Part shown: piece after piece, positions 1-8,715 of the stretch | Position numbering within the stretch: the first letter of the stretch is position 1 | How the letters are laid out: every line of letters starts with the position of its first letter | DNA from: Streptomyces sp. DHE7-1 | Lineage (GTDB): Bacteria > Actinomycetota > Actinomycetes > Streptomycetales > Streptomycetaceae | NCBI GenBank assembly: GCA_016432725.1 | Contig: JACJDG010000003.1 | Location: forward strand, 6,602,001-6,666,000 | Direction: 5' to 3' | Length of the DNA: 64,000 nucleotides | The notes under the pieces: generated by a model | Seen by the model: the letters and a program-made list of their open reading frames with translations, nothing else | What the model was told of the DNA's origin: nothing | The model's database searches: none | Position numbers and translations under genes: made by a program

Positions 1-1
1 C

Positions 2-643
2 ACCCTGGTGTACCTCGCCGACCAGGCCTGTCTCACCCTGCACCGCTGGCTCTCCCGCACCGACCGGGCCGCCGGCCCGGACCACCCCGACCGGCTGGTC
101 TTCGACCTCGACCCCGCGCCGGCGCCCGAGGGGTCCGACGGGGCCCCCGAGGAGACCTTCGCCCCCGTCCGCGAGGCGGCCGGCATACTGCGCGAGCTGC
201 TGGACGAGCTGGGCCTGCCCGCGGCTCCGATGACGACGGGCTCCCGCGGACTGCACCTCGTCGTCCCGCTGGACGGCCGCCACGGCTTCGACGAGGTGCA
301 CCGGTTCGCCCGTGACGTGGCCGAGTTCGCCGAGGCCGAGCATCCCGACCGTCTGACCACCGCCGCCCGAAGACGCGACCGCGGCGACCGCCTCTACCTC
401 GACGTGCAGCGCAACGCCTACGCGCAGACAGTCGTGGCCCCGTACACCGTCCGCGCTCTGCCCGGCGCGCCCGTCGCGGTGCCCCTAAGCTGGGAACAGG
501 TGGCCGATCCAGGCGTCCACGCCCGCCGCTGGACCATCGCCGACGCCGCCGACCAGGCCCGCACCGACCCGTGGGCCGCACTGCCGGGCCGGGGGCGCGC
601 CCTCGGGCCCGCCCAGCGCCGCCTCGCGGGACTGAAGGGCTGA
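2..643 (+). CDS. LigD-type DNA polymerase (primase-like) domain, 5' end outside window
   Basis: Non-homologous end-joining polymerase of the LigD-Pol (archaeo-eukaryotic primase) family, which fills gaps at double-strand breaks together with Ku and an ATP-dependent ligase. The open frame runs in from the left edge, so the start is missing and only about 213 residues are seen. The metal-binding motif appears as LVFDLDP near residue 33. A GSRGLHLVVPL block follows, then the conserved C-terminal block VVAPYTVRALPGAPVAVPLSW that closes LigD-Pol domains. The protein stops about 40 residues after that block, so no ligase domain follows it here. The family call is secure. Whether it is a stand-alone polymerase or the end of a longer protein cannot be seen. 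Confidence 0.88.
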   Translation, partial: TLVYLADQACLTLHRWLSRTDRAAGPDHPDRLVFDLDPAPAPEGSDGAPEETFAPVREAAGILRELLDELGLPAAPMTTGSRGLHLVVPLDGRHGFDEVHRFARDVAEFAEAEHPDRLTTAARRRDRGDRLYLDVQRNAYAQTVVAPYTVRALPGAPVAVPLSWEQVADPGVHARRWTIADAADQARTDPWAALPGRGRALGPAQRRLAGLKG

Positions 644-765
644 CGACGGCCGGCCGCGGCCGGTCCGAGCCCGCTTTCACCGCCTGTGACCTGCTCCTTA
701 GCGAACCCGTACCCCCGGAATGTTTGGCCAAGGGATGAGCGGCCACACGCAGGGGAGAGGTGGCC

Positions 766-1131
766 ATGACGAACACAAAGAACACGCAGCAGTCACAGGA
801 TTCACAGGAAAAGCAGAACTCGTCCCAGGCGGACGACGACGCGCCGCAGAGTGCGGCCACCGGCCGGCGGCCGCGTCCCATGGAAGTGCTGCGCGAGGCG
901 CGCGCCCAGCTCGCCGAGCTGACCGGGCTCCAGCCGGAGTCGGTGTCCTCCTTCGAGCAGACCGAGAGCGGATGGTCGATCGACGTGGAGGTCCTCGAAC
1001 TCGAAAGGGTCCCGGACACCATGAGCCTGATGGCGAGTTACCAGGTGGAGCTGGACGAGGAGGGGCAGCTGACCGGCTACCGCCGCGTCCGCCGTTACGA
1101 ACGCGGACGTTCGGACGCGCGAGGCCGCTAG
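766..1131 (+). CDS. gvpO: Gas vesicle protein GvpO
   Basis: First gene of the gas-vesicle cluster; about 121 residues. GvpO is a small accessory protein needed for vesicle formation. Residues 1-40 are polar, low-complexity and rich in Gln, Ser and Asp. The folded part follows, with the GvpO block (PMEVLREARAQLAELTG, then ESGWSIDVEVLELERVPDT and SYQVELDEEGQLTGYRRVRRY). I chose ATG 766 over GTG 760 because the ribosome site (AGGGGAGAGG, 751-760) would overlap GTG 760. gvpA begins about 75 bases downstream. No sequence errors are apparent. Confidence 0.93.
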   Translation: MTNTKNTQQSQDSQEKQNSSQADDDAPQSAATGRRPRPMEVLREARAQLAELTGLQPESVSSFEQTESGWSIDVEVLELERVPDTMSLMASYQVELDEEGQLTGYRRVRRYERGRSDARGR

Positions 1132-1206
1132 CCCCTCGTCCCTCGTGCCCGGCAGACCACCGGCGCGCATCACCTGTCCGATCACCGAGAAGGAGGAATG
1201 GCCGGC

Positions 1207-1637
1207 ATGACCGTAGTACCGGCACAACAGAGCGGCGGCGGAGGCGGCAGCAGCGGCCTCTACGACGTACTGGAACTGGTTCTGGACAGGGGGCTCGTGA
1301 TCGACGCGTTCGTCCGTGTCTCCCTGGTCGGCATCGAGATCCTGAAGATCGACGTCCGCGTCGTCGTGGCCAGCGTCGACACGTATCTGCGCTTCGCCGA
1401 GGCGTGCAACCGCCTCGACCTGGAATCGGGCCCCAAGAAGAGCCCCGGCCTGCCCGAGATCGTCGGCGAGGTCACCGAGTCCGGTGCCCGCGGCAAGAGC
1501 AAGGGCGCGCTGTCGGGCGCCGCGGAGACCATATCCGGCGCCTTCCAGCAGGCCCGTGACGAGGGCAGGAAGAGCGGCGGGAGTCCCGGCCGCGTGCCCG
1601 CAAGACCGCGGCGCGGCGTAAGGAGGAGTCGGAGTGA
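1207..1637 (+). CDS. gvpA: Gas vesicle structural protein GvpA (frame break near the 3' end)
   Basis: Main shell protein of gas vesicles. Residues about 18-75 carry the GvpA core (GLYDVLELVLDRGLVIDAF, SLVGIEILKIDVRVVVAS, YLRFAEACNRLDLE). Streptomyces GvpA has an unusually long hydrophilic tail, and that is seen here. ATG 1207 is preferred over ATG 1198 because AAGGAGGA (1190-1197) abuts 1198. The frame is lost at the CCC run 1585-1587. With one more C it reads on as RARKTAARRKEESE and stops at 1637, overlapping gvpF by GTGA, for 143 residues. The break is most likely a homopolymer under-call. Confidence 0.93.
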
Positions 1638-2403
1638 GCACCTACGTCTACGGCATCACCGCCCGCTCGCACCCGGCACTTCCCGACGGCATGTCCGGGG
1701 TCGGCGAGCCGCCGATGCCGGTGCGCGTGCTGACGGCCGGCGACCTCGCGGCCGTGGTCAGCGACGCGCCCGAGGGGCTGCGGCCCAAGCGCCGGGACCT
1801 GCTCGCGCACCAGAACGTGCTGGCCGAGACCGGCGCGGCCGGCTGCATCCTGCCGATGCGCTTCGGCAGCGTCGCCACCGACGACGACTCCGTCACCCAG
1901 GTGCTCGGCGAGCGTGCGCAGCACTACCAGGAGCGGCTGCGAGAGCTGGACGGCAAGGTCGAGTACAACGTCAAGGCCACCCATGTCGAAGAGGCCGTGC
2001 TGCACCGCGTGATGGCCGAGAACGCCGAGGTGCGTTCCCTGGCCGAGGCCAACCGGCAGTCCGGCGGCGGAAGTTACGACGACAAGATCCGCCTCGGCGA
2101 GATGGTCGCGGCCGCCGTCAAGGCCAAGGAGGCCGAGGACGCGGCCGAGGTGCGCGGCGAGCTCGAAGCGGCCGGTTCCGCGCTGAGCGTCGGCCCCGAG
2201 TCGACCGGCTGGCTGGTCAACCTGTCGTTCCTGGTGGCCCGGGACACCGCCGAGGAGTTCCTGGCGGCGGTCGAGCGGGTCCGCGCCGGCCACCCCATCT
2301 CGATGTGCGGGTCAACGGACCGCTCCCGCCGTACAGCTTCGTGGAGCCCGGCCCCGCCGCGCCCGCGGACAGCACGGCCGGAGCCGACACCGGAGCGCAG
2401 TAA
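1634..2403 (+). CDS. gvpF: Gas vesicle protein GvpF (frame break near the 3' end)
   Basis: GvpL/GvpF-family assembly protein, about 256 residues after correction. It starts at the GTG that overlaps the gvpA stop and opens with MSTYVYGITARSHPALPDG. It carries the family blocks LPMRFGSVATDDDSV and LDGKVEYNVKATHVEEAVL, and a late NLSFLVARDTAEEFLAAVERV. The raw frame is lost at CCCC 2293-2296. With five Cs it reads HLDVRVNGPLPPYSFVEPG, the standard GvpF/L ending, and stops at TAA 2401-2403. The family is proposed to be an accessory or nucleation factor that contacts GvpA. A second paralogue, GvpL, lies 3 kb downstream. Confidence 0.92.
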
Positions 2404-2437
2404 CAGCGGCTCGGCCCGATCGGAAAGGAGGGACATC

Positions 2438-2698
2438 GTGGGTCTGATCAGCGAGGTGCTGCTGCTGCCGTTCGCGCCGGTCCGCGGCGCCGGATGGGCG
2501 ATCGAGCAGGTGTACCGCGAGGCGGAGCGCATCTACTACGACCCCGCCACCGTACGGGCCGAACTCGCACGCCTCGAGGAGGAACTGGAGGCGGGCGAGA
2601 TCAGCGAGGAGGAGTTCGACCGCCGCGAGGACGAACTGCTCGACCGGCTGGAGACCGCCCTGCGCTCCGGCGACAACCAAGGCAACGGGACGACGTGA
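2438..2698 (+). CDS. gvpG: Gas vesicle protein GvpG
   Basis: Short intact protein of 86 residues, starting at GTG 2438 after a clear AAGGAGGG ribosome site. It opens MGLISEVLLLPFAPVRG, a hydrophobic GvpG-type N-terminus. A highly charged amphipathic helix follows (RAELARLEEELEAGEISEEEFDRREDELLDRLE), typical of the family. GvpG is an accessory assembly protein that is required for, or assists, vesicle formation. The stop TGA overlaps the next start by ATGA, so translation is probably coupled to gvpY. Confidence 0.9.
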   Translation: MGLISEVLLLPFAPVRGAGWAIEQVYREAERIYYDPATVRAELARLEEELEAGEISEEEFDRREDELLDRLETALRSGDNQGNGTT

Positions 2699-3344
2699 TG
2701 AATCGAACGGGACTCGGCCTCGCGATAGGGGCCGGCTACCTTCTGGGACGTACCAAGAAGCTCAAACTGGCTCTCGCGGTCGGCTCCGTGGTGGCCGGCA
2801 AGAAGCTGAACCTCACTCCGCGGGCCCTGGCGGACCTGCTCGGTCAGCAGCTGCGCGACAACCCGCAGTTCAAGGAGATCGGGGACCAGCTGCGCCAGGA
2901 TCTGCGCGGCGTCGGCAAGGCCGCCACCGGAGCCATGGCCGAGCGGCAGATGAGCGCGCTGGCCGACCGGCTGCACGGCCGCACCAACGCGGTGCGCGAC
3001 CAGCTCTCCGGCGTGGTGCCCGACACCGGGTCCGAACCGGAGGAGCCGGAGGAGGACGAGGACGAGGACGAGGGAGCCCAGGAGGACTCCGCGGAGCAGG
3101 AGGACGAACAGCCCCGCCGCGAGGCCCCGCCAAGAAGGCGCCCGCGAAGAAGGCCGCCGCGAAGAAGGCCGCCGCGAAGAAGGCGCCCGCCAAGAAGGCG
3201 CCCGCCAAGAAGGCCACGGCGAAGAGCACGGCCGGCCGGCCGGCCGCCAAGAAGGCCGGAGCGGCCGCGAAGAAGACGGCCGCGGCCGGCGGCAGCCGCA
3301 GCGGCGGCCGGTCCCGGCAGTCGAAGGGCGGCGACGACCGATGA
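2698..3344 (+). CDS. gvpY: Actinobacterial gas-vesicle protein GvpY with Lys/Ala-rich basic tail (frame break)
   Basis: Fifth gene of the Streptomyces gvp order. Residues 1-40 are a hydrophobic, glycine-rich segment (MNRTGLGLAIGAGYLLG; LKLALAVGSVVAGKKL) that may associate with membrane or vesicle. A helical middle region follows, then an acidic stretch (EEPEEDEDEDEGAQED). The raw frame breaks at CCCC 3125-3128. With one more C the rest reads as a histone-H1-like basic tail of repeated AAKKAPAKK units, then a GGRSRQSKGGDDR end at 3344, giving 215 residues. It overlaps gvpZ by ATGA. Its molecular role is not established; the name follows the known gvpOAFGYZJLSK order. Confidence 0.8.
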
Positions 3345-4531
3345 CCGAGAACGTCGGATCCGCGACGTCAGCCGCCGGCAAGGCCGCGGGCGGAGCGACG
3401 AGCAACCCCCTGACCGATCTGGCGCACAGCGAGGCGGCGGACCGGCTGAAGGCGGAGGTGCAGGACTACCTGGCCGCCCAGGCCCAGAAGCTGCTGACCG
3501 GCTTCGGCCGCAAGCTCGGGGAGACCACGGGCAAGCTGACCGACATCGCGGAGGGCAACAGCCCGGGCTTCGGCAAGCTCGCCCTGGACGCCGGCCGCAA
3601 GGTCGCCCAGGGCAAGGGCCCGCTGCGCTCCGCGCTGGAGCTCGGCGCCTCGCACGCCAAGGACACCGTCATGGACAAGCTGAAGGGTCTCGGGGGCGGC
3701 AAGGGCAAGCGCAAGGGCGGGGGCAACAAGCCGACCGTCATCGTCGAGTCCGTCGACGTCGGCGTGCCGGTGCGCACCGCCTACGACCAGTGGACCCAGT
3801 ACCAGGACTTCAGCACCTTCGCCAAGGGTGTGAAGAGCGCGAGCCGCTCCGACGACACGAACTCCGACTGGCAGGCCAAGATCTTCTGGTCCAGCCGGAG
3901 CTGGAAGGCCCACACGGTCGAGCAGGTCCCCGACTACAAGATCCAGTGGCAGTCGGAGGGTGCCAAGGGCACCACGAAGGGCGTCGTCACCTTCCACCGC
4001 CTCGACGAGAACCTGACCCGCATCCTGCTGGTCATGGAGTACTACCCGAGCGGCCTCTTCGAGAAGACGGGCAACATCTGGCGCGCCCAGGGCCGCCGGG
4101 TCCGGCTCGACTTCAAGAACTTCGCCCGGTTCATCACGCTCAAGGGCGAGGCGGAGGACGGCTGGCGCGGGGAGATCCGTGACGGCGAGGTCGTCCGCAG
4201 CCACGAGGACGCGGTGGCCGAGGAGGAGTCCGAGCAGGAGGAGTCCGCGGAGCCCGAGGAGGAAGAGGGCGAGGAGCCCGAGGAGTCCGCGGAGCCCGAG
4301 GAGGAAGAGGCCGAGGAGTACGAGGAGGGCGAGGAGCCCGCGGCCGAGTACGAGGACGAGGAAGAGGGCCCCGAGGCCGAGTACGAGGAGAAGCCCGAGG
4401 AAGAAGAGGAGTACGAGGACGAGGAGGAGGGCCCCTACGAGGACGAGTACGAGGAGGAGCCTGAGGAGGAGGAGTACGAGGAGGAGCCCGAAGAGGAGCC
4501 CGAGTACTCCGGAGGCAGGAGCCGTCGATGA
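3341..4531 (+). CDS. gvpZ: Actinobacterial gas-vesicle protein GvpZ: SRPBCC domain with long acidic tail
   Basis: Intact, 396 residues. Residues about 1-130 are helical and Lys/Gly-rich. Residues about 130-270 form an SRPBCC (polyketide cyclase/START-like) domain: VESVDVGVPVRTAYDQWTQY, FKNFARFITLKG and related blocks. The last 110 or so residues are almost entirely Glu, Pro, Tyr and Asp (EPEEEEEYEE repeats). The gene is framed by ATGA overlaps with gvpY and gvpJ, so it belongs to the operon. SRPBCC domains bind hydrophobic ligands or partners; what this one binds is unknown. Its tail charge is opposite to that of GvpY, which suggests a pairing (inference). Confidence 0.82.
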   Translation: MTENVGSATSAAGKAAGGATSNPLTDLAHSEAADRLKAEVQDYLAAQAQKLLTGFGRKLGETTGKLTDIAEGNSPGFGKLALDAGRKVAQGKGPLRSALELGASHAKDTVMDKLKGLGGGKGKRKGGGNKPTVIVESVDVGVPVRTAYDQWTQYQDFSTFAKGVKSASRSDDTNSDWQAKIFWSSRSWKAHTVEQVPDYKIQWQSEGAKGTTKGVVTFHRLDENLTRILLVMEYYPSGLFEKTGNIWRAQGRRVRLDFKNFARFITLKGEAEDGWRGEIRDGEVVRSHEDAVAEEESEQEESAEPEEEEGEEPEESAEPEEEEAEEYEEGEEPAAEYEDEEEGPEAEYEEKPEEEEEYEDEEEGPYEDEYEEEPEEEEYEEEPEEEPEYSGGRSRR

Positions 4532-4872
4532 CGACTGCCAGCCGGTTCCCCGAGCCGTACGGCCAGAGTGGCGGCGGGGCCAACCTCGCCGACATTCTGG
4601 AACGGGTGCTCGACAAGGGTGTCGTCATCGCCGGCGACATCAAGATCAACCTGCTCGACATCGAACTCCTCACCATCAAGCTCCGGCTCGTCGTAGCCTC
4701 GGTGGACAAGGCCAAGGAAATGGGCATCGACTGGTGGGAGACCGACCCCGCGCTGTCCTCCCGCGCCCGCCAGAACGAGCTGGCCAAGGAGAACGCCGAG
4801 CTCAGGGAGCGGCTGGAGCGGCTCCAGGAGCTGGCACCCGGCAGCGTGCCGACGGAGGAAGAGGCCCCATGA
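4528..4872 (+). CDS. gvpJ: Gas vesicle protein GvpJ
   Basis: GvpA-like minor structural protein of 114 residues, intact. The GvpA/J core spans residues about 20-65 (NLADILERVLDKGVVIAGD, NLLDIELLTIKLRLVVAS). It is followed by KEMGIDWWETDPAL, the WWE block that separates GvpJ-type proteins from GvpA, and a helical tail (ENAELRERLERLQEL). GvpJ-type proteins are thought to act in vesicle nucleation or at the cones, and are needed in small amounts. The gene overlaps gvpZ upstream and gvpL downstream by four bases each. Confidence 0.92.
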   Translation: MTTASRFPEPYGQSGGGANLADILERVLDKGVVIAGDIKINLLDIELLTIKLRLVVASVDKAKEMGIDWWETDPALSSRARQNELAKENAELRERLERLQELAPGSVPTEEEAP

Positions 4873-5627
4873 GCGCACTGCGCTACGTCTACGCCGTCTG
4901 CCGCCCGCTGGACGCGCCCCTGCAGGCCGAACTGACCGGCATCGGGGGCGCCCCGCCGGCGTTGCTGCACCACCACGGGCTGGTCGCGGTCGTCAGCTCG
5001 GTGCCGGAGGCGGACTTCGGCGAGCAGGGGCTGCGGGCCCGTCTCGAGGACCTGGACTGGCTGAGCGCCACCGCTCGCGCCCACCAGGGCGTGATCGCGG
5101 CGCTCAGCACGGTCACCACCCCGCTGCCGCTGCGCCTCGCGACCGTCTTCCGGGACGACAGCGGCATCCGGGCGATGATCGAGGCCCGCGAGGACGACTT
5201 CCGGCGCGCCCTGGAGCGGCTCGAGGGCCGCGTGGAGTGGGGCGTGAAGGTGTTCGTGGAGTCCGAGCCGGCCGAGCCGGCCGCCGCGCGGGCGGCGAAA
5301 CCGGCCAGCGGCCGTGACTATCTGCGCAGCCGCCGGCGGCACAGCGAGGCGCACGAGGAGAGGTGGCAGCGGGCGGAGTCGTTCGCCCGGTCGCTGCACG
5401 AGCGGCTCAGCCGGCACGCCGAGGACGTCCGGACGCATCCCGCGCAGAACGCCGCGCTGTCCGGGGCCTCGGGACAGAACGTGCTCAACGCGGCCTATCT
5501 GGTGCCGCGTGCGGACTGTGAGGAGTTCGTGGAACTGGTGGACCGTACGAAGGACGAGACACCCGGTATCCGGGTGGAACTCACCGGTCCCTGGGCCGCC
5601 TACTCCTTCAGTGGGGAGGAAGCGTGA
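4869..5627 (+). CDS. gvpL: Gas vesicle protein GvpL (GvpL/GvpF family)
   Basis: Intact, 252 residues. It begins MSALRYVYAVCRPLDAPL and contains the family blocks LDWLSATARAHQGVIAAL, PLPLRLATVFRDDSGI and RVEWGVKVFVE. It ends with the diagnostic RVELTGPWAAYSFSGEEA. It is a paralogue of GvpF, and Streptomyces clusters normally carry both. Proposed roles are chaperoning of GvpA and nucleation. The open frame extends far upstream through gvpZ, but the ATGA overlap with gvpJ and the family start fix the start at 4869. Confidence 0.92.
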   Translation: MSALRYVYAVCRPLDAPLQAELTGIGGAPPALLHHHGLVAVVSSVPEADFGEQGLRARLEDLDWLSATARAHQGVIAALSTVTTPLPLRLATVFRDDSGIRAMIEAREDDFRRALERLEGRVEWGVKVFVESEPAEPAAARAAKPASGRDYLRSRRRHSEAHEERWQRAESFARSLHERLSRHAEDVRTHPAQNAALSGASGQNVLNAAYLVPRADCEEFVELVDRTKDETPGIRVELTGPWAAYSFSGEEA

Positions 5628-5811
5628 CCGTCGTCGAGCGGCGTGAGATCGCACTCGTGGACCTGCTGGACCGGCTGCTGGCCGGCGGGTCGTCATCACC
5701 GGGGACCTGACGCTGCGCATCGCGGACGTCGACCTCGTCCGCATCGATCTCAACGCGCTGATCAGCTCGGTGAACGAGTCGGTGCCCTCACCCTTCGAGG
5801 AGTTGCTGTGA
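5624..5811 (+). CDS. gvpS: Small GvpA/J-like protein GvpS (frame break)
   Basis: Very short GvpA-family protein of 62 residues after correction, starting at GTG 5624, which overlaps the gvpL stop. The reading is MTVVERREIALVDLLDRLL, then a break at GGG 5687-5689. With one more G it continues GVVITGDLTLRIADVDLVRI and NALISSVNESVPSPFEELL, ending at 5811. This is the GvpA fold reduced to its core, matching GvpS in the Streptomyces order. It overlaps gvpK by GTGA. Confidence 0.85.
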
Positions 5812-6095
5812 CCGCCCCCGCCCGCAAGCGGCTCGACCTGGAGCCCGACACGGTCGAACGCGACCTGGTCAAGCTGGTGCTGACCGTGGTGGAACTGCTG
5901 CGCCAGCTCATGGAACGGCAGGCGGTGCGCCGCTTCGACACCGGTGAGCTGACCGAGGACCAGGAGGAGCGGATCGGGCTCACCCTGATGCTCCTGGAGG
6001 AGCGGATGGCCGAACTCCGGGACCGCTACGGGCTGCGGCCCGAGGACCTGAACCTGGACCTGGGGCCGCTGGGACCGCTGCTGCCCCGGCAGTGA
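5808..6095 (+). CDS. gvpK: Gas vesicle protein GvpK
   Basis: Last gene of the gas-vesicle operon; 95 residues, intact. GTG 5808 is chosen because it overlaps the gvpS stop and gives a family-length product. It contains the GvpK blocks LDLEPDTVERDLVKLVLTVV, LLRQLMERQAVRRFD and EERIGLTLMLLEERMAELRD, then the short LNLDLGPLGPLL ending. GvpK is an essential accessory protein of unresolved mechanism. A convergent methyltransferase begins 43 bases downstream and ends the operon. Confidence 0.92.
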   Translation: MTAPARKRLDLEPDTVERDLVKLVLTVVELLRQLMERQAVRRFDTGELTEDQEERIGLTLMLLEERMAELRDRYGLRPEDLNLDLGPLGPLLPRQ

Positions 6096-6137
6096 GCCCG
6101 ACGAGCCGGACGGCCCCGGGGTTCCCCGGGGCCTCGG

Positions 6138-6959
6138 TCATGCCGCCTTGCGGCACAGGATCTCGCCGTGCAGGACACCGAACCAGGCGTCCTCCCGCCG
6201 GCCCCAGTCCCGCCAGGCCGCCACCGCGGCCCGCAGCCGCTCGGGCGTGGCGTGCCCGCCCCGCACGGCCCGGTCCGCGTAGTCCGACTCCACCGTGCGG
6301 TCGGCCCACAGCCCGCTCCACCAGGCCCGCTCCTCGGGGGTGGCGAACGTCCAGGTGCTCGACGTCGCGGTGACGTCCGTCAGCCCGGCCGCCAGCGCCC
6401 AGGCCCGCAGCCGCCTGCCGGCGTCGGGCTCGCCGCCGTTGGCCCGGGCGACCGCCTCGTACAGGTCCAGCCAGTCGTCCAGGCCCGGCAGCGCCGGGTA
6501 CCAGGTCATCGCCGCGTAGTCCGCGTCGCGCACCGCGATGTAGCCGCCGGGCCTGGTCACCCGGTGCATCTCGCGCAGCGCCGCCACCGGGTCGCCCACG
6601 TGCTGGAGCACCTGGTGGGCGTGGACGACGCAGAACGTGTCGTCGGGGAAGTCCAGGGCGTGCACGTCGGCGACCGCGAAGTCCACGTTCCCCAGGCCGC
6701 GCGCCTCGGCGGTCGACCGCGCCCGGTCCAGGATCGCCGGGGCCCGGTCGGCGCCGGTGACACGGCCCTCGGGGACCAGTGCGGCCAGGTCGGCGGTGAT
6801 GGTGCCGGGGCCGCAGCCGATGTCCAGGATCCGCATGTGGGGTTTCAGCACGCCGAGGAGGTAGGCCGCGGAGTTGGCGGCGGTCCGCCAGGTGTGCGAC
6901 CGCAGCACCGACTCGTGGTGCCCGTGCGTGTAGACGGCGGTCTCCTGCGCTTCCGGCAT
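6138..6959 (-). CDS. Class I SAM-dependent methyltransferase (UbiE/Coq5-like)
   Basis: 273 residues, intact. The SAM-binding glycine motif lies at residues about 43-51 (ILDIGCGPGTI), followed by GADRAPAILDRAR and VADVHALDFPDDTF. A post-II block reads MHRVTRPGGYIAVRDADYAAM. The family transfers a methyl group from SAM to a small molecule, and the substrate is not predictable. It is convergent with gvpK. Upstream on the same strand, separated by about 170 bases, is the PAP2-DGK gene, so it is probably not in the same transcript. Confidence 0.88.
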   Translation of the reverse strand: MPEAQETAVYTHGHHESVLRSHTWRTAANSAAYLLGVLKPHMRILDIGCGPGTITADLAALVPEGRVTGADRAPAILDRARSTAEARGLGNVDFAVADVHALDFPDDTFCVVHAHQVLQHVGDPVAALREMHRVTRPGGYIAVRDADYAAMTWYPALPGLDDWLDLYEAVARANGGEPDAGRRLRAWALAAGLTDVTATSSTWTFATPEERAWWSGLWADRTVESDYADRAVRGGHATPERLRAAVAAWRDWGRREDAWFGVLHGEILCRKAA

Positions 6960-7128
6960 GGCTGTGCCCCTTCGCCCTGGTCGACGGTCGGCGGCAACGG
7001 AGCCCTGCGACCCCGTCGCGCGGTACGCCGAACGGTACGCGCCCGTGCCGAATGATGAGACCTGCGTTTCATCATGTGGACGAGCGCGTAGTGGGCGTGA
7101 GCGCCGGAGAGGAGCCGGGAGCAGGTGG

Positions 7129-8611
7129 TCAGGACAGCGGCCGGTACACCGTCAGCGCCTCGGGCAGCTTCTCCACCAGCACGTCCCCGCCCACCTCGAT
7201 CACCTCGCCGTCGTACGCCAGAGGCGTCCCGGGGGCGAGACCGGTCAGCCGCAGCCGGTTCACCTGGACCGCCGCGTGGGCCGGGGACCGGGTGAGCGGG
7301 CCGGCCGCGGCGGCCGCCATCAGACGCAGCGCCGGCCTGCGGGTGCCGTGCACCACCCGCACGTCCAGCAGCCCGTCCGCCAGGTCGGTCCGGCGTCCGG
7401 GCGCGAGACCCATCCGGTGGTAGACGCCGTTGCCCACGAACAGCAGCCACAGGGGTGGCGCTTGCCGCGCAGTTCCACCGTCAGCGGGTGCCGGTCGGCG
7501 CGCAGCACCTTCATCGCGCCGAGCATCCCGGCCGGCCAGCCGCCGATCCGGGACGACCAGCGCTCGCGCTCGCGCACCAGCTCCGGATAGACGCCCAGGC
7601 TGAAGGTGTTCAGGAAGAGGCCCTCGTGATCGCCCGCCACGAACCGGCCGGCGTCCACCCGGACCGCGTCGCCCGCCCGGACGGCGTCGGCCAGCGTCCG
7701 CTCGTCCTCCACGCCCAGGTCGTAGGCGAAGTGGTTGAGGGTGCCCCGGGCAGCACCGCCAGCGGCAGACCGCGCCGCAGGGCAACCCCGGCCGCCGTGT
7801 TCACCGTCCCGTCGCCCCCGCACACCCCGAGCACCCGGGCCCGCGCGGCGGCCTTCTCCAGCTCCGCCTTCACGTCCTCCGGCGCGCACTCCACGATCTC
7901 CGCCCCGGGCAGCGCCTCGTGCAGCACCCGGACCCGGTCGGAGGTCCCCGAGGCGCGGTTGGCGACGAGCACCAGGCCTTCGCCGTCGGCCAGCGCCGGC
8001 GCCTCGGTCCGGGGCCGCGGCGGCGGCGCGACCTGGGTCCGGGTCGGGACCAGGCCCCGCACGGCCAGCGCGGCGCCCGCGCCCAGCGCCGCCCCCGCCA
8101 GCACGTCACTGGGATAGTGCACGCCCGTGTAGACGCGCGACATGGCCACGGAGAACGCCAGCGGGGCCACCGCCGCACCCCACCGCGGCGACTCCAGGGC
8201 GACCCCGGTGGCGAAGGCCGCGGCCGAGGCGGCGTGGCCGGACGGGAAGGAGGTGGTGATCGGCTGCCGCTTCAGCTGCCGCGACCGCGGCACCGAGTCC
8301 AGCACCGGCCGGGCGCGGCGCACCGACCGCTTGCCGAGGGTGTTGATGGCCAGCGAGGCCACGCTCAGCGAGGCCACACCCCGAGTGGCGGCCCGCCGGG
8401 CCCGCGGCGACCGGCTCGCAGCGATCGCGGCGGCCGCCGCGAACCACAGCACCCCGTGGTTGGCGCTCCGGCTGAGCCGGGGCAGCACCCGCTCGGCGCC
8501 CGGCCAGTGCCGGCTGGCCGCCAGCTCGAACAGCCGGCAGTCGTACTCGAGCAGCTTGGACAGCGTGCGGAGGCGGGGCCTCGGGACGGTGAGGTCGACA
8601 TCTGGGCTCAT
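7129..8611 (-). CDS. PAP2 phosphatase-diacylglycerol kinase fusion protein (two frame breaks)
   Basis: Two-domain lipid enzyme of about 494 residues after correction. Residues about 1-210 form a PAP2 domain with all three phosphatase motifs: KRSVRRARP (K-x6-RP), FPSGHA and SRVYTGVHYPSD, plus hydrophobic helices. Residues about 225-494 form a diacylglycerol/lipid-kinase catalytic domain with GVCGGDGTVNTAAG and LNTFSLGVYPELV. Such fusions act on membrane phospholipid intermediates, adding or removing phosphate. The frame is lost at 7744-7747 (after VLPG) and at 7452-7455 (after ELRGKRHP). One base in each run restores a continuous protein. ATG 8611 gives the shortest N-terminus that keeps the whole PAP2 domain. 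Confidence 0.85.
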
Positions 8612-8715
8612 ACGGGTCCGGTTACCCTGAAGTGCCCGCTTCTTGTGCCCGGACACGCCGGTCACCGGCCCGCTCTCACCGGTCCGCCCGACGGGCGCGT
8701 GAGGAGACACACCGG

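Noticed and set aside
33..1641. Long minus-strand frames opposite ligD and gvpO/gvpA
   Set aside because: Arg/Pro/Gly-rich translations typical of shadow frames at high GC; the plus strand holds recognised genes.
2698..4182. Very long Arg/Pro-rich protein spanning gvpY and gvpZ in one frame
   Set aside because: It results from the break in gvpY; correction restores the Lys/Ala tail of GvpY and the separate GvpZ gene.
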